Positions 41,767 to 50,302 of a stretch of 64,000 bases of DNA are shown piece after piece. The translations under genes and the position numbers were made by a program. This DNA comes from an uncultured Stenotrophomonas sp. GTDB taxonomy: Bacteria > Pseudomonadota > Gammaproteobacteria > Xanthomonadales > Xanthomonadaceae. The stretch lies in the NCBI GenBank assembly GCA_913775725.1, contig CAJYNG010000008.1, positions 1 through 64,000 of the forward strand, read 5' to 3'. Under the pieces are notes generated by a model. That model was not told the origin of the DNA. It did no database searches and saw nothing but the letters and a program-made list of their open reading frames with translations. Within the stretch, counting starts at the first letter, position 1. Every line of letters begins with the position of its first letter.

Positions 41767-41831
41767 GAGTGCCGACCAAGGTCGGCACCCACTCGGCATG
41801 GGACGGAATGCCGACCAGGGTCGGCACCCAC
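41767..41831. repeat. Two short palindromes, GTGCCGACC/GGTCGGCAC type
   Basis: GTGCCGACCAAGGTCGGCAC at 41769-41788 and TGCCGACCAGGGTCGGCA at 41809-41826, just behind the cyclase-like gene. The same type is at 55273 and 55320. Confidence 0.8.
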
Positions 41832-41840
41832 AGGCCCCGG

Positions 41841-42848
41841 TCAGGGGCGGACCGGCAACGCGACCGGGCGCAGCGGTGCGGCATCGCCGCCGCGGATCTT
41901 CAGCGGGCCGCCGATGAAGGCGAACTCGTAGACTTTGTCGCGGGCCAGTTCGTCCAGCGCCACCAGCTCGATGATCGGCGCGCCCTGCTGGGCCAGCAGG
42001 TAGGTATGCAGTGGCACGTAGTCGTCGGACACCTCGGAGGGGAAGGTCTCGAAGCTGAGGTTGTCGGCGCCCACGATCATCGCGCCGCTGTCCTCAACCA
42101 GGAAGCGTGCCGCGTCCAGACCCATGCCCGGCGGGTTGGCCATGTAGGCCTTGGGCTGTTCGAACAGGCGCATGCGGCCGGTGCGGATCAGCACCACGTC
42201 GCCCTGCTGCAGTTTCACCTTCTGGTGTGCCAGCGCATCCTTCAGGTCCTGGCGGGTGACGCGGTAGCTGTCCGGCAGCATGTCCACGCCCTTGGCGCCG
42301 GCCACGTCGATCAGCACGCCACGTGCGATCAGCGGCGGGAATTTCTCGATGCCGGTGACATTCCAGCCGCGGTCGCCGAGGTGCTTGTCGGCCTCGAAGC
42401 CGTTCCAGATCTTTCCGTGGATGCCGAAGTGGTTCAGCGCATCGATGTGGGTGCCGGTGTGGCTGTACATCGAGAACGCGGTGCCGGTGTAGCTGCGGGT
42501 GAGGTTCATGGTTTCGCCCACGCCCATCGGATCATCCATCACCGTGCCGCGCGGGGTGTGGGTCATCCAGAACTGGTAGTGCGGGTCGCCGGCATCCTGC
42601 CAGCTGGGCATGCCGACGTAGTATTCAGTGGCCAGGTCATAGGCTTTGCCGCCGCTGACCCGCGACAGGATCGCCGCACGCGAGGCCTCGGTGATCAGGT
42701 TGAGGCGGCCGATCTCGTCCTTCGGCCCCCAGGGGCTGGTACCGACCTGCTGGCCGGAGGGAACGCGTTCGTGCGCGGACACGGTGGTGGAAGCGGCGGT
42801 GCCGGCCAGCAGCAGGGCCAGCGCGGTAGCCAGGGTACGTGGGGTCAT
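41841..42848 (-). CDS. Exported cyclase-family (KynB-like) hydrolase
   Basis: 335 residues with a signal peptide (to about residue 25, TVSAHE). The metal motif HxGTHxD is present in 'MYSHTGTHIDALNHFG', along with 'GVLIDVAGAKGV' and 'QGDVVLIRTGRM', as in arylformamidase/polyketide-cyclase-like metal hydrolases. Cytosolic KynB is about 210 residues; this protein has N- and C-terminal additions and is sent to the periplasm, so kynurenine formation is unlikely. Substrate unknown. Last gene of a possible LysR-DsbA-like-cyclase unit on the minus strand. Confidence 0.85.
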   Translation of the reverse strand: MTPRTLATALALLLAGTAASTTVSAHERVPSGQQVGTSPWGPKDEIGRLNLITEASRAAILSRVSGGKAYDLATEYYVGMPSWQDAGDPHYQFWMTHTPRGTVMDDPMGVGETMNLTRSYTGTAFSMYSHTGTHIDALNHFGIHGKIWNGFEADKHLGDRGWNVTGIEKFPPLIARGVLIDVAGAKGVDMLPDSYRVTRQDLKDALAHQKVKLQQGDVVLIRTGRMRLFEQPKAYMANPPGMGLDAARFLVEDSGAMIVGADNLSFETFPSEVSDDYVPLHTYLLAQQGAPIIELVALDELARDKVYEFAFIGGPLKIRGGDAAPLRPVALPVRP

Positions 42849-42883
42849 GGGGAGTCTCCTTGCAGGGTGGGGGAGGGTGCGGC

Positions 42884-43534
42884 TCAGGCCGCGACCAGGT
42901 GCGCCAGGGCCTGGCGCAGGTGTGGCAGCGGCAGGGTCTGCAGGCGCAGGCCGTTGCCGCCGATCACGGTGGGTATGGAACGGATGCCGAGGGCAGCGGC
43001 TTCGGCACGATCGGCCTGCACGCGCTGGCGTACTGCGTCGCCGCGCATGTGGTCAGCGAAGGCGCCACGTGGATGGCCCAGCGCTTCGGCGATATCCAGC
43101 AGTACTTCGGCGTCGCCGATGTTGCGGTGCTGGTGCAGGTGCGCCCACTGCACGGCATCGAACATCGCGCCATGGGCGTCGTTGCCACCGAGCATGCCGG
43201 CGGCCTGGCAGGCCAGTGCGCCGAGCCAGCCGGACGGATACTCGAAGTCCTGTGCGCGCATGCCTTCGATATCGATGCGCGCGGTGTCTTCATGCGCGGC
43301 GCAGTCGGTCCAGTGGCGCAGGATGATCGCCTTGGCGCGCTCCATCGAGCCGAACACCTCGACCATCTGCGCGCGCGAGTCCTGCAGCACGAAGCTGCGG
43401 TGACGCACCTGGATGCCGAGTTCGGCCGAGACCTGCTGCAGGCGCGGGGCCAGCACGAAGCACCAGCCGCAGACCACGTCGTGGAAGAAGTCGACCACCG
43501 GTGCGGCGGTGGCGGGGGAAGGAACGGGAGACAT
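42884..43534 (-). CDS. DsbA-family/FrnE-like oxidoreductase
   Basis: 216 residues, no signal peptide. Thioredoxin fold with long helical insertion; the CxxC is CGWC ('VDFFHDVVCGWCFVLAPRLQQ') and cis-Pro is in 'LGIRSIPTVIGGNGLRL'. This places it with the FrnE/2-hydroxychromene isomerase-like cytosolic DsbA group. It lies between the LysR gene and the cyclase gene on the same strand. Role unclear, perhaps oxidative stress or thiol-dependent isomerisation. Confidence 0.85.
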   Translation of the reverse strand: MSPVPSPATAAPVVDFFHDVVCGWCFVLAPRLQQVSAELGIQVRHRSFVLQDSRAQMVEVFGSMERAKAIILRHWTDCAAHEDTARIDIEGMRAQDFEYPSGWLGALACQAAGMLGGNDAHGAMFDAVQWAHLHQHRNIGDAEVLLDIAEALGHPRGAFADHMRGDAVRQRVQADRAEAAALGIRSIPTVIGGNGLRLQTLPLPHLRQALAHLVAA

Positions 43535-43626
43535 CTGCCTGCCATCGGTGAGAGGGGAGGCGGCAGATTAGGCAGCGCGGCGTGGCCGAAACAGCGCGCC
43601 GCGGGCAGCTCAGTTTTCGCTGGCGG

Positions 43627-44532
43627 TTACGAATCCAGGCCAGCGCAGCCGGGCAGCTCGGCGTGCAGGAAATCGATGAAGGCACGTACCTTGGGCTGCA
43701 GGTGACGCGACGTGGGATAGACCGCATGCACGAAGCGCGGCGGATAGCGGTGGTCGGGCAGCACCTGCTGCAGCTCACCACGGGCCAGCGCCGGTGCCGC
43801 CAGGAACGAGGGCAGGGCGCCGATGCCCATGCCGGCCACCAGCAGGTCGCGCAGCAGCAGGCTGTTGTTGACGGTGACGCGCGCCGGCAGGGTGATCGTC
43901 ACCTGGCCATCCGGGCCGAGCAGCGGCCAACTGCCGGGCGAGTCGGACAGGCTGTAGGCCAGCACGCTGTGCGCCTGCAGATCATCCACCGCCTGCGGTG
44001 CCGGATGTTGCCGCAGGTAGGAGGGGGCCGCGCACAGCACCTGCTGCAGCGACGCCAGCCGGCGCGCCACCAGGCGTGAATCATCCAGTTCGGCACGCAG
44101 CCGCAGCGACACATCGAAACCTTCGCCGACTGCATCGAGCAGGCGATCTTCCATCACCAGGTCCAACGACAGCTGCGGATGCTGCTGCAGGAAGCGTGGC
44201 AGCAGTGGCGAAAGCGTGCTCAGCGCGAACGACTGCGGCGCGTTCACGCGCAGGCGCCCGGCCACGTCGCCGCGCTGTTCGGCGATGCCGCGTTCCAGCG
44301 CCTCCAGTTCGTCGAGCAGGCGGCAGCATTCGCGGTAATAGGCGTGGCCGGTCTCGGTCAGGCTCATGCGCCGCGTGGTCCGCTGCAGCAGTACCACGCC
44401 CAGATGCGCTTCCAGCGTACGCAGCTGCTTGCTGAGCCCGGCGGGCGACATGCCCAGGTCTTCGGCGGCACGGGCCAGCCCGCCGCGTTCGACGATGCGG
44501 CGGAAGGCACGCATCAGGTTGAAGGAATCCAT
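43627..44532 (-). CDS. LysR-family regulator
   Basis: 301 residues from ATG 44532 (MDSFNLMRAFRRIVERGGLARAAEDLGMSPAGLSKQLRTLE); the upstream extension is not plausible. HTH 1-60, effector domain 90-295. It is of the large group with 'RRMSLTETGHAYYRECCRLLDELEALE'. 179 bp separate it from the divergent sterol-desaturase gene, and the DsbA-like gene follows 92 bp downstream; either could be its target. No clear operator seen. Confidence 0.88.
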   Translation of the reverse strand: MDSFNLMRAFRRIVERGGLARAAEDLGMSPAGLSKQLRTLEAHLGVVLLQRTTRRMSLTETGHAYYRECCRLLDELEALERGIAEQRGDVAGRLRVNAPQSFALSTLSPLLPRFLQQHPQLSLDLVMEDRLLDAVGEGFDVSLRLRAELDDSRLVARRLASLQQVLCAAPSYLRQHPAPQAVDDLQAHSVLAYSLSDSPGSWPLLGPDGQVTITLPARVTVNNSLLLRDLLVAGMGIGALPSFLAAPALARGELQQVLPDHRYPPRFVHAVYPTSRHLQPKVRAFIDFLHAELPGCAGLDS

Positions 44533-44711
44533 GCCGGTCCCGGGCGCGATGAGGGCGCCATTGTAGAGCCGCGCGGTGCGTGGATGTGGCAAACGCGGTG
44601 CCGACCACGATGGGCATCCAGCAGCGGCGGACCCACGGGTTGCGCCGTTTGTTCAAGCCGCCAACCCGCATGCCACGCCAGCATGCAGGCCCCTCACTTT
44701 CCGGGTTGCCC

Positions 44712-45602
44712 ATGAAGCACTGGATGCTCCGCCTGTATGCCCCGCTGTTCCTGCTGGGTTTCGTTGCTACTGCCGTCGTCTGGGTCGGCCACTGCCACGG
44801 TGATCCGTTGTGGCTGCTGGCCTTGCTGGCGGCCGCCATCGCGGTCTCGTTCGCCGCCGAGCGCGCGTGGCCTTACGACCCTGTGTTCAACCACGATCAC
44901 GGCGACAGCCTGCGTGACACCCTGCATGCACTGGTCAACGAAAGCCTGAACCTGCTGTCGATCGCGGCGGTGCCGCTGCTGGCGGCAATCATTCCGTGGC
45001 AGGTCTGGCCGCTGCAGTGGCCGTTCGCGTTGCAGGTACTGGTTGCCATCATCGCTGCCGATCTCGGCATCACTCTGGTGCACTACGCCAGCCATCGCAT
45101 CGGCTGGCTGTGGCGCCTGCATGCGGTGCATCACAGCGTTACCCGCATGTACGGCTTCAATGGGCTGATGAAACACCCGCTGCACCAGGCGGCCGAAGCG
45201 GTGGGTGGTGTACTGCCGCTGCTGCTGCTGGGCCTGCCGATGCCGGTGGCCGCGGTGCTGGCGTTTGCCATTGCGATCCAGCTGTTGCTGCAGCATTCCA
45301 ACGTGGACATGCACCCGGGTGTGCTGGGCCGGGTGATGGCCTGGGCGCCGCTGCACCGCTTCCACCACATGCGTTACGGCACCGCTGGCGACGTCAACTT
45401 CGGCCTGTTCCTGACCGTCTGGGATCACCTTCTGGGGACCGCCTTCGATGCGCCTGGCTATCGGCTGCAGCAACGCGACCTCGGTATTGGCAGCCAACCA
45501 GACTATCCGCGCGATTATCCGGGCCAGCTGCTGGCGCCGTTCCGCGAACTGCCACATGGCGAGGTGCCGGAACTGCCGGAAGGTCTGCGCAGGCGCGGGT
45601 GA
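44712..45602 (+). CDS. Sterol desaturase/fatty acid hydroxylase family membrane di-iron protein
   Basis: 296 residues from ATG 44712 (MKHWMLRLYAPLFLLGF). Four to six TM helices and the complete histidine set: 'HYASH' (HxxxH), 'HAVHH' (HxxHH), 'HSNVDMH' and 'HRFHHMRYG'. These bind the diiron centre used to hydroxylate or desaturate lipids. Substrate is not known; in xanthomonads relatives act on carotenoid-like, ornithine-lipid or sterol-like compounds. Convergent with the AraC gene, whose stop is 10 bp away. Confidence 0.88.
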   Translation: MKHWMLRLYAPLFLLGFVATAVVWVGHCHGDPLWLLALLAAAIAVSFAAERAWPYDPVFNHDHGDSLRDTLHALVNESLNLLSIAAVPLLAAIIPWQVWPLQWPFALQVLVAIIAADLGITLVHYASHRIGWLWRLHAVHHSVTRMYGFNGLMKHPLHQAAEAVGGVLPLLLLGLPMPVAAVLAFAIAIQLLLQHSNVDMHPGVLGRVMAWAPLHRFHHMRYGTAGDVNFGLFLTVWDHLLGTAFDAPGYRLQQRDLGIGSQPDYPRDYPGQLLAPFRELPHGEVPELPEGLRRRG

Positions 45603-45611
45603 TCGGCCGTG

Positions 45612-46292
45612 TCAGGCCGCGTGCAGCTGCAGGCCCTGCAGCTGCGCGGCACCGATACCGAACATGCGGCGCAGGCTGCGCGACAGATGGGCCAGATCGG
45701 CGAATCCAGCGGCATGTGCACTGTCGGTCAGGGTGTGCCCGCGCAGATGATGCATGAGCGCGCGGCGCAGCCGCTGCCACCGTACCCAGCCGCGCAGGGT
45801 GACCGCCAGCTCGGACTGGAAACGCCGGTGCAGCTGGCTGGTCGACAGGTGCGCCGCCTCGGCGATATCGGCGGCCGGCACCGGGCCAGGCAGGTGCTGG
45901 GCGATACGGGTCAATGCCGCCTGCACGCGGCGGTCCAGCGGTTGCGGGCGGCTCAGCCGTGGCAGCCAGTCTTGCAGCTCCAGCGCGTTGCCCGGCAGTG
46001 CGTGCAGGTGCTGCTGGATCTGTGCGGGATCGGCATGCACCGGCTCGAGGAACACCGTGCAGCCGTCAGCGGGTGCTGACAGGATCGTGTGTGGCTGGAA
46101 GGAGGGCAGCCAAAACCGCTGGCCCTGCTGCCGCACGCCATCGATCTCGATGTGCCAGGCAGCGGTTTCGCTCAGCAGCAGTTGATGGGCGTAGTGCGCG
46201 TGCGCAGCGCTGTCACCGGCGTGGCCGTGCAGCACCGCCACGTGTGCATCCAGCAGCAGAGTGCCATTCCAGGGTAGGGCGGGATAGGACAT
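45612..46292 (-). CDS. AraC-family regulator
   Basis: 226 residues from ATG 46292 (MSYPALPWNGTLLLDAHVAVLHG); an earlier ATG (46334) lies in a repeat-like region. N-terminal cupin-like sensor ('AHAHYAHQLLLSETAAWHIEIDGVRQQGQRFWLPSFQPHTI') and a C-terminal AraC domain 125-220 ('PAADIAEAAHLSTSQLHRRFQSELAVTLRGWVRWQRLRRALMHHLRGHTLTDSAHAAGFADLAHLSRSLRRMFG'). Target and effector unknown. Confidence 0.85.
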   Translation of the reverse strand: MSYPALPWNGTLLLDAHVAVLHGHAGDSAAHAHYAHQLLLSETAAWHIEIDGVRQQGQRFWLPSFQPHTILSAPADGCTVFLEPVHADPAQIQQHLHALPGNALELQDWLPRLSRPQPLDRRVQAALTRIAQHLPGPVPAADIAEAAHLSTSQLHRRFQSELAVTLRGWVRWQRLRRALMHHLRGHTLTDSAHAAGFADLAHLSRSLRRMFGIGAAQLQGLQLHAA

Positions 46293-46365
46293 GGTGGGAT
46301 TGTAGATCCACGCCATGCGTGGATGAATCTCCATCGAAATCGAATATTCCGAGAGTTGAATGAAG

Positions 46366-46508
46366 AGCAGCCGAGCATGGGCTCGGCTCTACAGCAGGCC
46401 GTGCGGGGAATTGTCGAAGGCGGGGTGGGTCCGGTTGCGGGGGCGTGAGCGCCATGGATGGCGCGACCGAGGCTACATGGACGTACTTGCGCCGTCCCCC
46501 GCAACCGG
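46366..46508. repeat. SMAG palindrome plus long inverted repeat
   Basis: AGCCGAGCATGGGCTCGGCT at 46369-46388 is a SMAG unit. CCGGTTGCGGGGG (46431-46443) and CCCCCGCAACCGG (46496-46508) form a perfect 13-bp stem with a 52-base loop that has its own GCGCCA...TGGCGC hairpin. With the following 100 bp nothing codes here. Confidence 0.75.
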
Positions 46509-46608
46509 GCCTACTTCGCCTACCCACAAAAACCCAGCTTTTGCTTCGGCTGTTGCAGTTGCCTACGCCGTTGCCTCGGCAGGTGCCGGGCGCAGCCCGG
46601 CCGTCACC

Positions 46609-47043
46609 TCACCGCCCGTGTGGGTCGGGCCGGTGATGCACGTACTCGACCACCGTGCCATCGGGATGCACCGCGTTGAACGCCGCCCCGGTCGGTACCA
46701 CCTGCAACGGGAAGATGATCTCGGCGCCAGCCGCCACCAGCTTGTCGTGATAGGGCCGAACGTCATCGACCAACAGCGTTCCCGTGGTCGAAGTGAACGG
46801 TGCCAGCGCCGCCTCGCTACCCTCGATCAGCAGGAAGGCGCCGACCATGGCCAGGCGCAGCCCGGCTTCCGGGAACGGGAAGCCCGCATCGGCCACCACA
46901 CCCTGCAACTGCTCATAGAACGCCACGCTGCGCTCCAGCTCACCGGGGGCCACGAACACCCGGATCAACACGCGCGGCGCGCGCTGGCTGGACGTATCGC
47001 AGCGGTCACGCCAGAGATGGTCGAAGTCGCGGTGGACGGTCAT
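46609..47043 (-). CDS. VOC (glyoxalase-like) superfamily protein
   Basis: 144 residues. One VOC module: 'LIRVFVAPGELERSVAFYEQLQGVVADAGFPFPEAGLRLAMVGAFLLIEGS' then 'LLVDDVRPYHDKLVAAGAEIIFPLQVVPTGAAFNAVHPDGTVVEYVHHRPD'. The final Glu (VVEYVHH) is the usual metal ligand; the first ligand position is hydrophobic, so metal binding is not certain. Substrate unknown. Divergent from the GH3 gene. Confidence 0.85.
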   Translation of the reverse strand: MTVHRDFDHLWRDRCDTSSQRAPRVLIRVFVAPGELERSVAFYEQLQGVVADAGFPFPEAGLRLAMVGAFLLIEGSEAALAPFTSTTGTLLVDDVRPYHDKLVAAGAEIIFPLQVVPTGAAFNAVHPDGTVVEYVHHRPDPHGR

Positions 47044-47380
47044 GGGCTCGGTTCGTGGCCAGGGATCCCCATTATCGGCAGCCCCGCGCAGCGCGCTGAT
47101 GACCGCCGGTGATGGCCTGATAACCGCTGGCCGGGTTGCCCCTGTGACTTAGGTCCTGTTGACAGGTGTGAACGCCCTCGCACAATCTTCACATGATTGG
47201 GTCGCCCTGCGCGGCCCGGGCAGGCAGGTTGTCACGCCGGGAGGAGGGTCCCGCGCGCAGACCGGCCCGTCCTTCGGCCTGCGGGACGTTGCCTGGCAAC
47301 CCCTGCGCGGCATGAACGCTGCACCCTTCGGCGGCACTTTCCCTGGACCGATTGCCTTGGCAACGGAATTACGCCTGCCG
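47044..47380. other. Gap between the VOC gene and the GH3 gene
   Basis: 337 bp. An open frame continues upstream from the GH3 start but the real signal peptide begins at 47381. CAATC-N7-GATTG (47191-47207) is a possible operator; TTGCC-TT-GGCAA near 47354 is a small hairpin close to the start. Nothing else recognised. Confidence 0.45.
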
Positions 47381-50176
47381 ATGAAAACGTTTACAAAGCC
47401 GCTCGCCCTGTCCCTGGCCCTGTCTGCCGCACTGGCCGCCCCGGCCTGGGCCGACCCCGCCGCGTTCACCGTGCTGACCCTGGAACAGGCCCCGACCGCC
47501 GAGGCGATGCCGGCCCTGGCCGCCCAGCTGAAGACCCTGCAGGTGGACGCGGTCAGCGTGCGCCAGGTGCAGCGCGGCATCGGCCAGGTCGATCCGCTGC
47601 AGGTGCTGGCCGACGGCCTGGGCTACGAGTACCGCTTCATCGCCGCTGGCAAGGACGATGGCCAGACCCAGCGCGGCCAGGCCGTGCTGACCCGGCTGCC
47701 GATCGCCGCTGAATCCGGCCCCGACCAGCCGGGCCTGAATTACCTGCGCCTGGACGACGGCCGCCACACCGTGGCGGTCTATACCGATGCCGGGGCAGGT
47801 GCCGCGCAGCTGCCGGCGCTGGTCACCCGTTCGCGGTTGGGTGCGCCGGCGGTCCTGCTCGGCGCGGTGGCCGGTGAATCGGCCAAGGCCGCAGGCTTCG
47901 ATCCGGCGCGTGTCGCGCTGGAAGCGGATGCCAGCTATTTCAGCGACGGCTTCCAGGCCGCCAGCAGCGCGCCGTTCAAGGTGGCCGGCAGCACGCTGCG
48001 CGCCACCTTGCTGACCCTGGCCTATGCCGCCGACAAGCACGGCGACACGCCGTGGATGGACACCACTCTCAACGCCGATGCACGCGCCGCGCTGCTGCTG
48101 AAGGCGATGACCGAGGATGAGAAGTTCCAGATGCTGCACAGCTACTTCGGGCTGGGCAAGGACGGTGGCCCGCTGCCCGAAGGCGCGGTGGGTTCGGCCG
48201 GTTTCGTGCCGGGCGTGGCGCGGCTGGGCATTCCGTCGCAGCAGTCGGCCGATGCCGGCGTCGGCGTGACCAATCCGGGGGGCATCCGCCCGGGCGACTT
48301 CGCCACGGCAATGCCGTCGGGCCCGTCCACCGCATCGAGCTGGAACCCGCAGGTTGCCTTCGCGGGTGGCGCGACCATGGGCCGCGAGGCATGGCAGCAA
48401 CGCTTCAACATCCTGCTGTCGGGCAGCGTCAACCTGCAGCGCGACCCGCGCAACGGCCGCAACTTCGAATATGCCGGTGAAGATCCGCTGCTGGCCGGCT
48501 CGATGGTCGGCGCGCTGATCCAGGGCGTGCAGAGCCAGCACGTGATCTCCTCGATGAAGCACTTCGCGCTGAACGACATGGAGACCCGTCGCAACTTCCA
48601 CGACGTGCGCATCGGCGAACAGGCCATGCACGAGTCGGACCTGCTGGCCTTCGAGATCGCACTGGAAGCGGGCCGCCCGGGCGTGGCGATGTGCTCGTAC
48701 AACAAGATCAACAGCACCTACGGCTGCGAGAACGGCTACCTGATGAACCAGGTGCTGAAGCAGGAATGGAAGTTCCCCGGTTTCGTGATGTCCGACTGGG
48801 GTGGCGTGCACAGCGGTTCGAAGGCGGCGCTGGCCGGCCTGGACCAGCAGTCGGCCGGCGAAGTGTTCGACGCGGCGGTGTTCTTCGATGAGCCGCTGCG
48901 CCTGGCCGTGCATGGCGGCGTGGTGCCGCAGGCGCGCCTGAATGACATGGTCGCGCGCATCCTGCGCACGATGTTCCTGCATGGCAACTTCGACAACCCG
49001 CCGCAGCACCAGAAGGTGGATGCCGAGGCCGGCTTCGCCGTCGCCCTGCGCACGGTGGAAGAGGGCAGCGTGCTGCTGCGCAATGAAGGCAACCTGCTGC
49101 CGCTGGCCGACACGGTGAAGCGCATCGTCATCATTGGCGGCCATGCCGACAAGGGCGTGATCGGTGGCGGTGGTTCGTCGATGGTGGGCGTGACCGCCAA
49201 GGGCACCAATGCGGTGCCGGGCGTGCTGCCGACCACCTGGCCGGGCCCGGTGATCTTCCACCCGTCCTCGCCGCTGGAATCGCTGCGTGCGGCGCGTCCG
49301 GACGCGACCATCGAATATGTGGACGGCACCAACGCCGCCGCCGCGGCCAAGGCTGCCGCGCAGGCCGACGTCGCCATTGTGTTCGCCACCCAGTGGGCCG
49401 CCGAATCGGTGGATCTGCCGGACATGCAGCTGCCGGACAACCAGGACGCGCTGATCTCGGCGGTGGCCAAGGCCAACCCGAAGACCGTGCTGGTGCTGGA
49501 AACCAATGGCCCGGTGCGCACGCCGTGGCTGGCGCAGGTGCCGGCGATGCTGCAGGCCTGGTACCCGGGCATCCGCGGTGGCGAAGGCATTGCCGCGCTG
49601 CTGACCGGCCAGGTCAATCCGTCGGGCCGCCTGCCGGTGACCTGGGTGATGGACGAATCGCAGCTGCCGCGCCCGCACATCGACGGTCTCGGCTTCAAGC
49701 CGGCCAAGCCGTTCGGTGATGTGTTCGATTTCGATATCGAAGGCGCCAACGTCGGCTACAAGTGGATGGCAGCCAAGGGCCTGACCCCGACCTTCGCCTT
49801 CGGCCACGGCCTGTCCTACACCACGTTCGCCTATGAGAACCTGAAGGTGAGCGTGGAAGGCTCGCGCCTGGTCGCCAGCGTCGACATCCGCAACACCGGC
49901 AAGCGTGCCGGTGCCGATGTGGCCCAGCTGTACCTGAAGCTGCCGGCCGGCAGCACCACGCCGATCCGCCTGATCGGCTATGACAAGGTGTCGTTGCAGC
50001 CGGGCGAACAGCGCCGCATCCGCATCGAAGCCGAGCCGAAGACCCTGGCGCACTACGATGCACACGCCCGCCAGTGGAAGATCGACGGTGGCACCTACCA
50101 GGTGCAGCTGTCGCGCAACGCCGCCGAGCCGTTGCAGAGCGTGGACGTGCAGCTGGTGGAGCAGGTGCTGCGCTGA
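47381..50176 (+). CDS. Exported GH3 glycoside hydrolase with extra N-terminal domain
   Basis: 931 residues from ATG 47381, chosen for its signal peptide (MKTFTKPLALSLALSAALAAP..., cut near residue 24). Residues 25-215 form an added domain that looks like a decayed endonuclease/exonuclease/phosphatase fold ('LKTLQVDAVSVRQVQRGIG', 'LADGLGYEYRFIA', 'RGQAVLTRLPIAAE'). The GH3 part follows: 'GVTNPGGIRPGDFATAMPSG', 'NLQRDPRNGRNFEYAGEDPLLAG', 'SMKHFALNDMETRR' and the nucleophile Asp472 in 'VMSDWGGVHSG', then the alpha/beta sandwich and a fibronectin III-like end ('FAFGHGLSYTTFAYENLKV'). It releases beta-linked sugars, likely glucose, in the periplasm. Confidence 0.9.
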   Translation: MKTFTKPLALSLALSAALAAPAWADPAAFTVLTLEQAPTAEAMPALAAQLKTLQVDAVSVRQVQRGIGQVDPLQVLADGLGYEYRFIAAGKDDGQTQRGQAVLTRLPIAAESGPDQPGLNYLRLDDGRHTVAVYTDAGAGAAQLPALVTRSRLGAPAVLLGAVAGESAKAAGFDPARVALEADASYFSDGFQAASSAPFKVAGSTLRATLLTLAYAADKHGDTPWMDTTLNADARAALLLKAMTEDEKFQMLHSYFGLGKDGGPLPEGAVGSAGFVPGVARLGIPSQQSADAGVGVTNPGGIRPGDFATAMPSGPSTASSWNPQVAFAGGATMGREAWQQRFNILLSGSVNLQRDPRNGRNFEYAGEDPLLAGSMVGALIQGVQSQHVISSMKHFALNDMETRRNFHDVRIGEQAMHESDLLAFEIALEAGRPGVAMCSYNKINSTYGCENGYLMNQVLKQEWKFPGFVMSDWGGVHSGSKAALAGLDQQSAGEVFDAAVFFDEPLRLAVHGGVVPQARLNDMVARILRTMFLHGNFDNPPQHQKVDAEAGFAVALRTVEEGSVLLRNEGNLLPLADTVKRIVIIGGHADKGVIGGGGSSMVGVTAKGTNAVPGVLPTTWPGPVIFHPSSPLESLRAARPDATIEYVDGTNAAAAAKAAAQADVAIVFATQWAAESVDLPDMQLPDNQDALISAVAKANPKTVLVLETNGPVRTPWLAQVPAMLQAWYPGIRGGEGIAALLTGQVNPSGRLPVTWVMDESQLPRPHIDGLGFKPAKPFGDVFDFDIEGANVGYKWMAAKGLTPTFAFGHGLSYTTFAYENLKVSVEGSRLVASVDIRNTGKRAGADVAQLYLKLPAGSTTPIRLIGYDKVSLQPGEQRRIRIEAEPKTLAHYDAHARQWKIDGGTYQVQLSRNAAEPLQSVDVQLVEQVLR

Positions 50177-50226
50177 GGCTTGAAGGCAGGGCCCCGCAAG
50201 GGGCCGTGCTTGCTTGAGGTATTTCT

Positions 50227-50302
50227 GTAGAGCCGAGCCCACGCTCGGCTCGGGCACGATCTGGCCTGGCTGGAAAGCAGCCGAGCATGGGCTCGGCTCT
50301 AC
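50227..50302. repeat. SMAG-type palindrome pair
   Basis: GTAGAGCCGAGCCCACGCTC... (50227-50250) and GCAGCCGAGCATGGGCTCGG... (50277-50302). Its right edge supplies the stop codon (CTA at 50299-50301, TAG on the minus strand) of the LysR gene. Confidence 0.85.

Noticed and set aside
47369-50257. 962-codon antisense frame over the GH3 gene
   Set aside because: Same artefact: codon positions mirror the real gene and no domain is readable.
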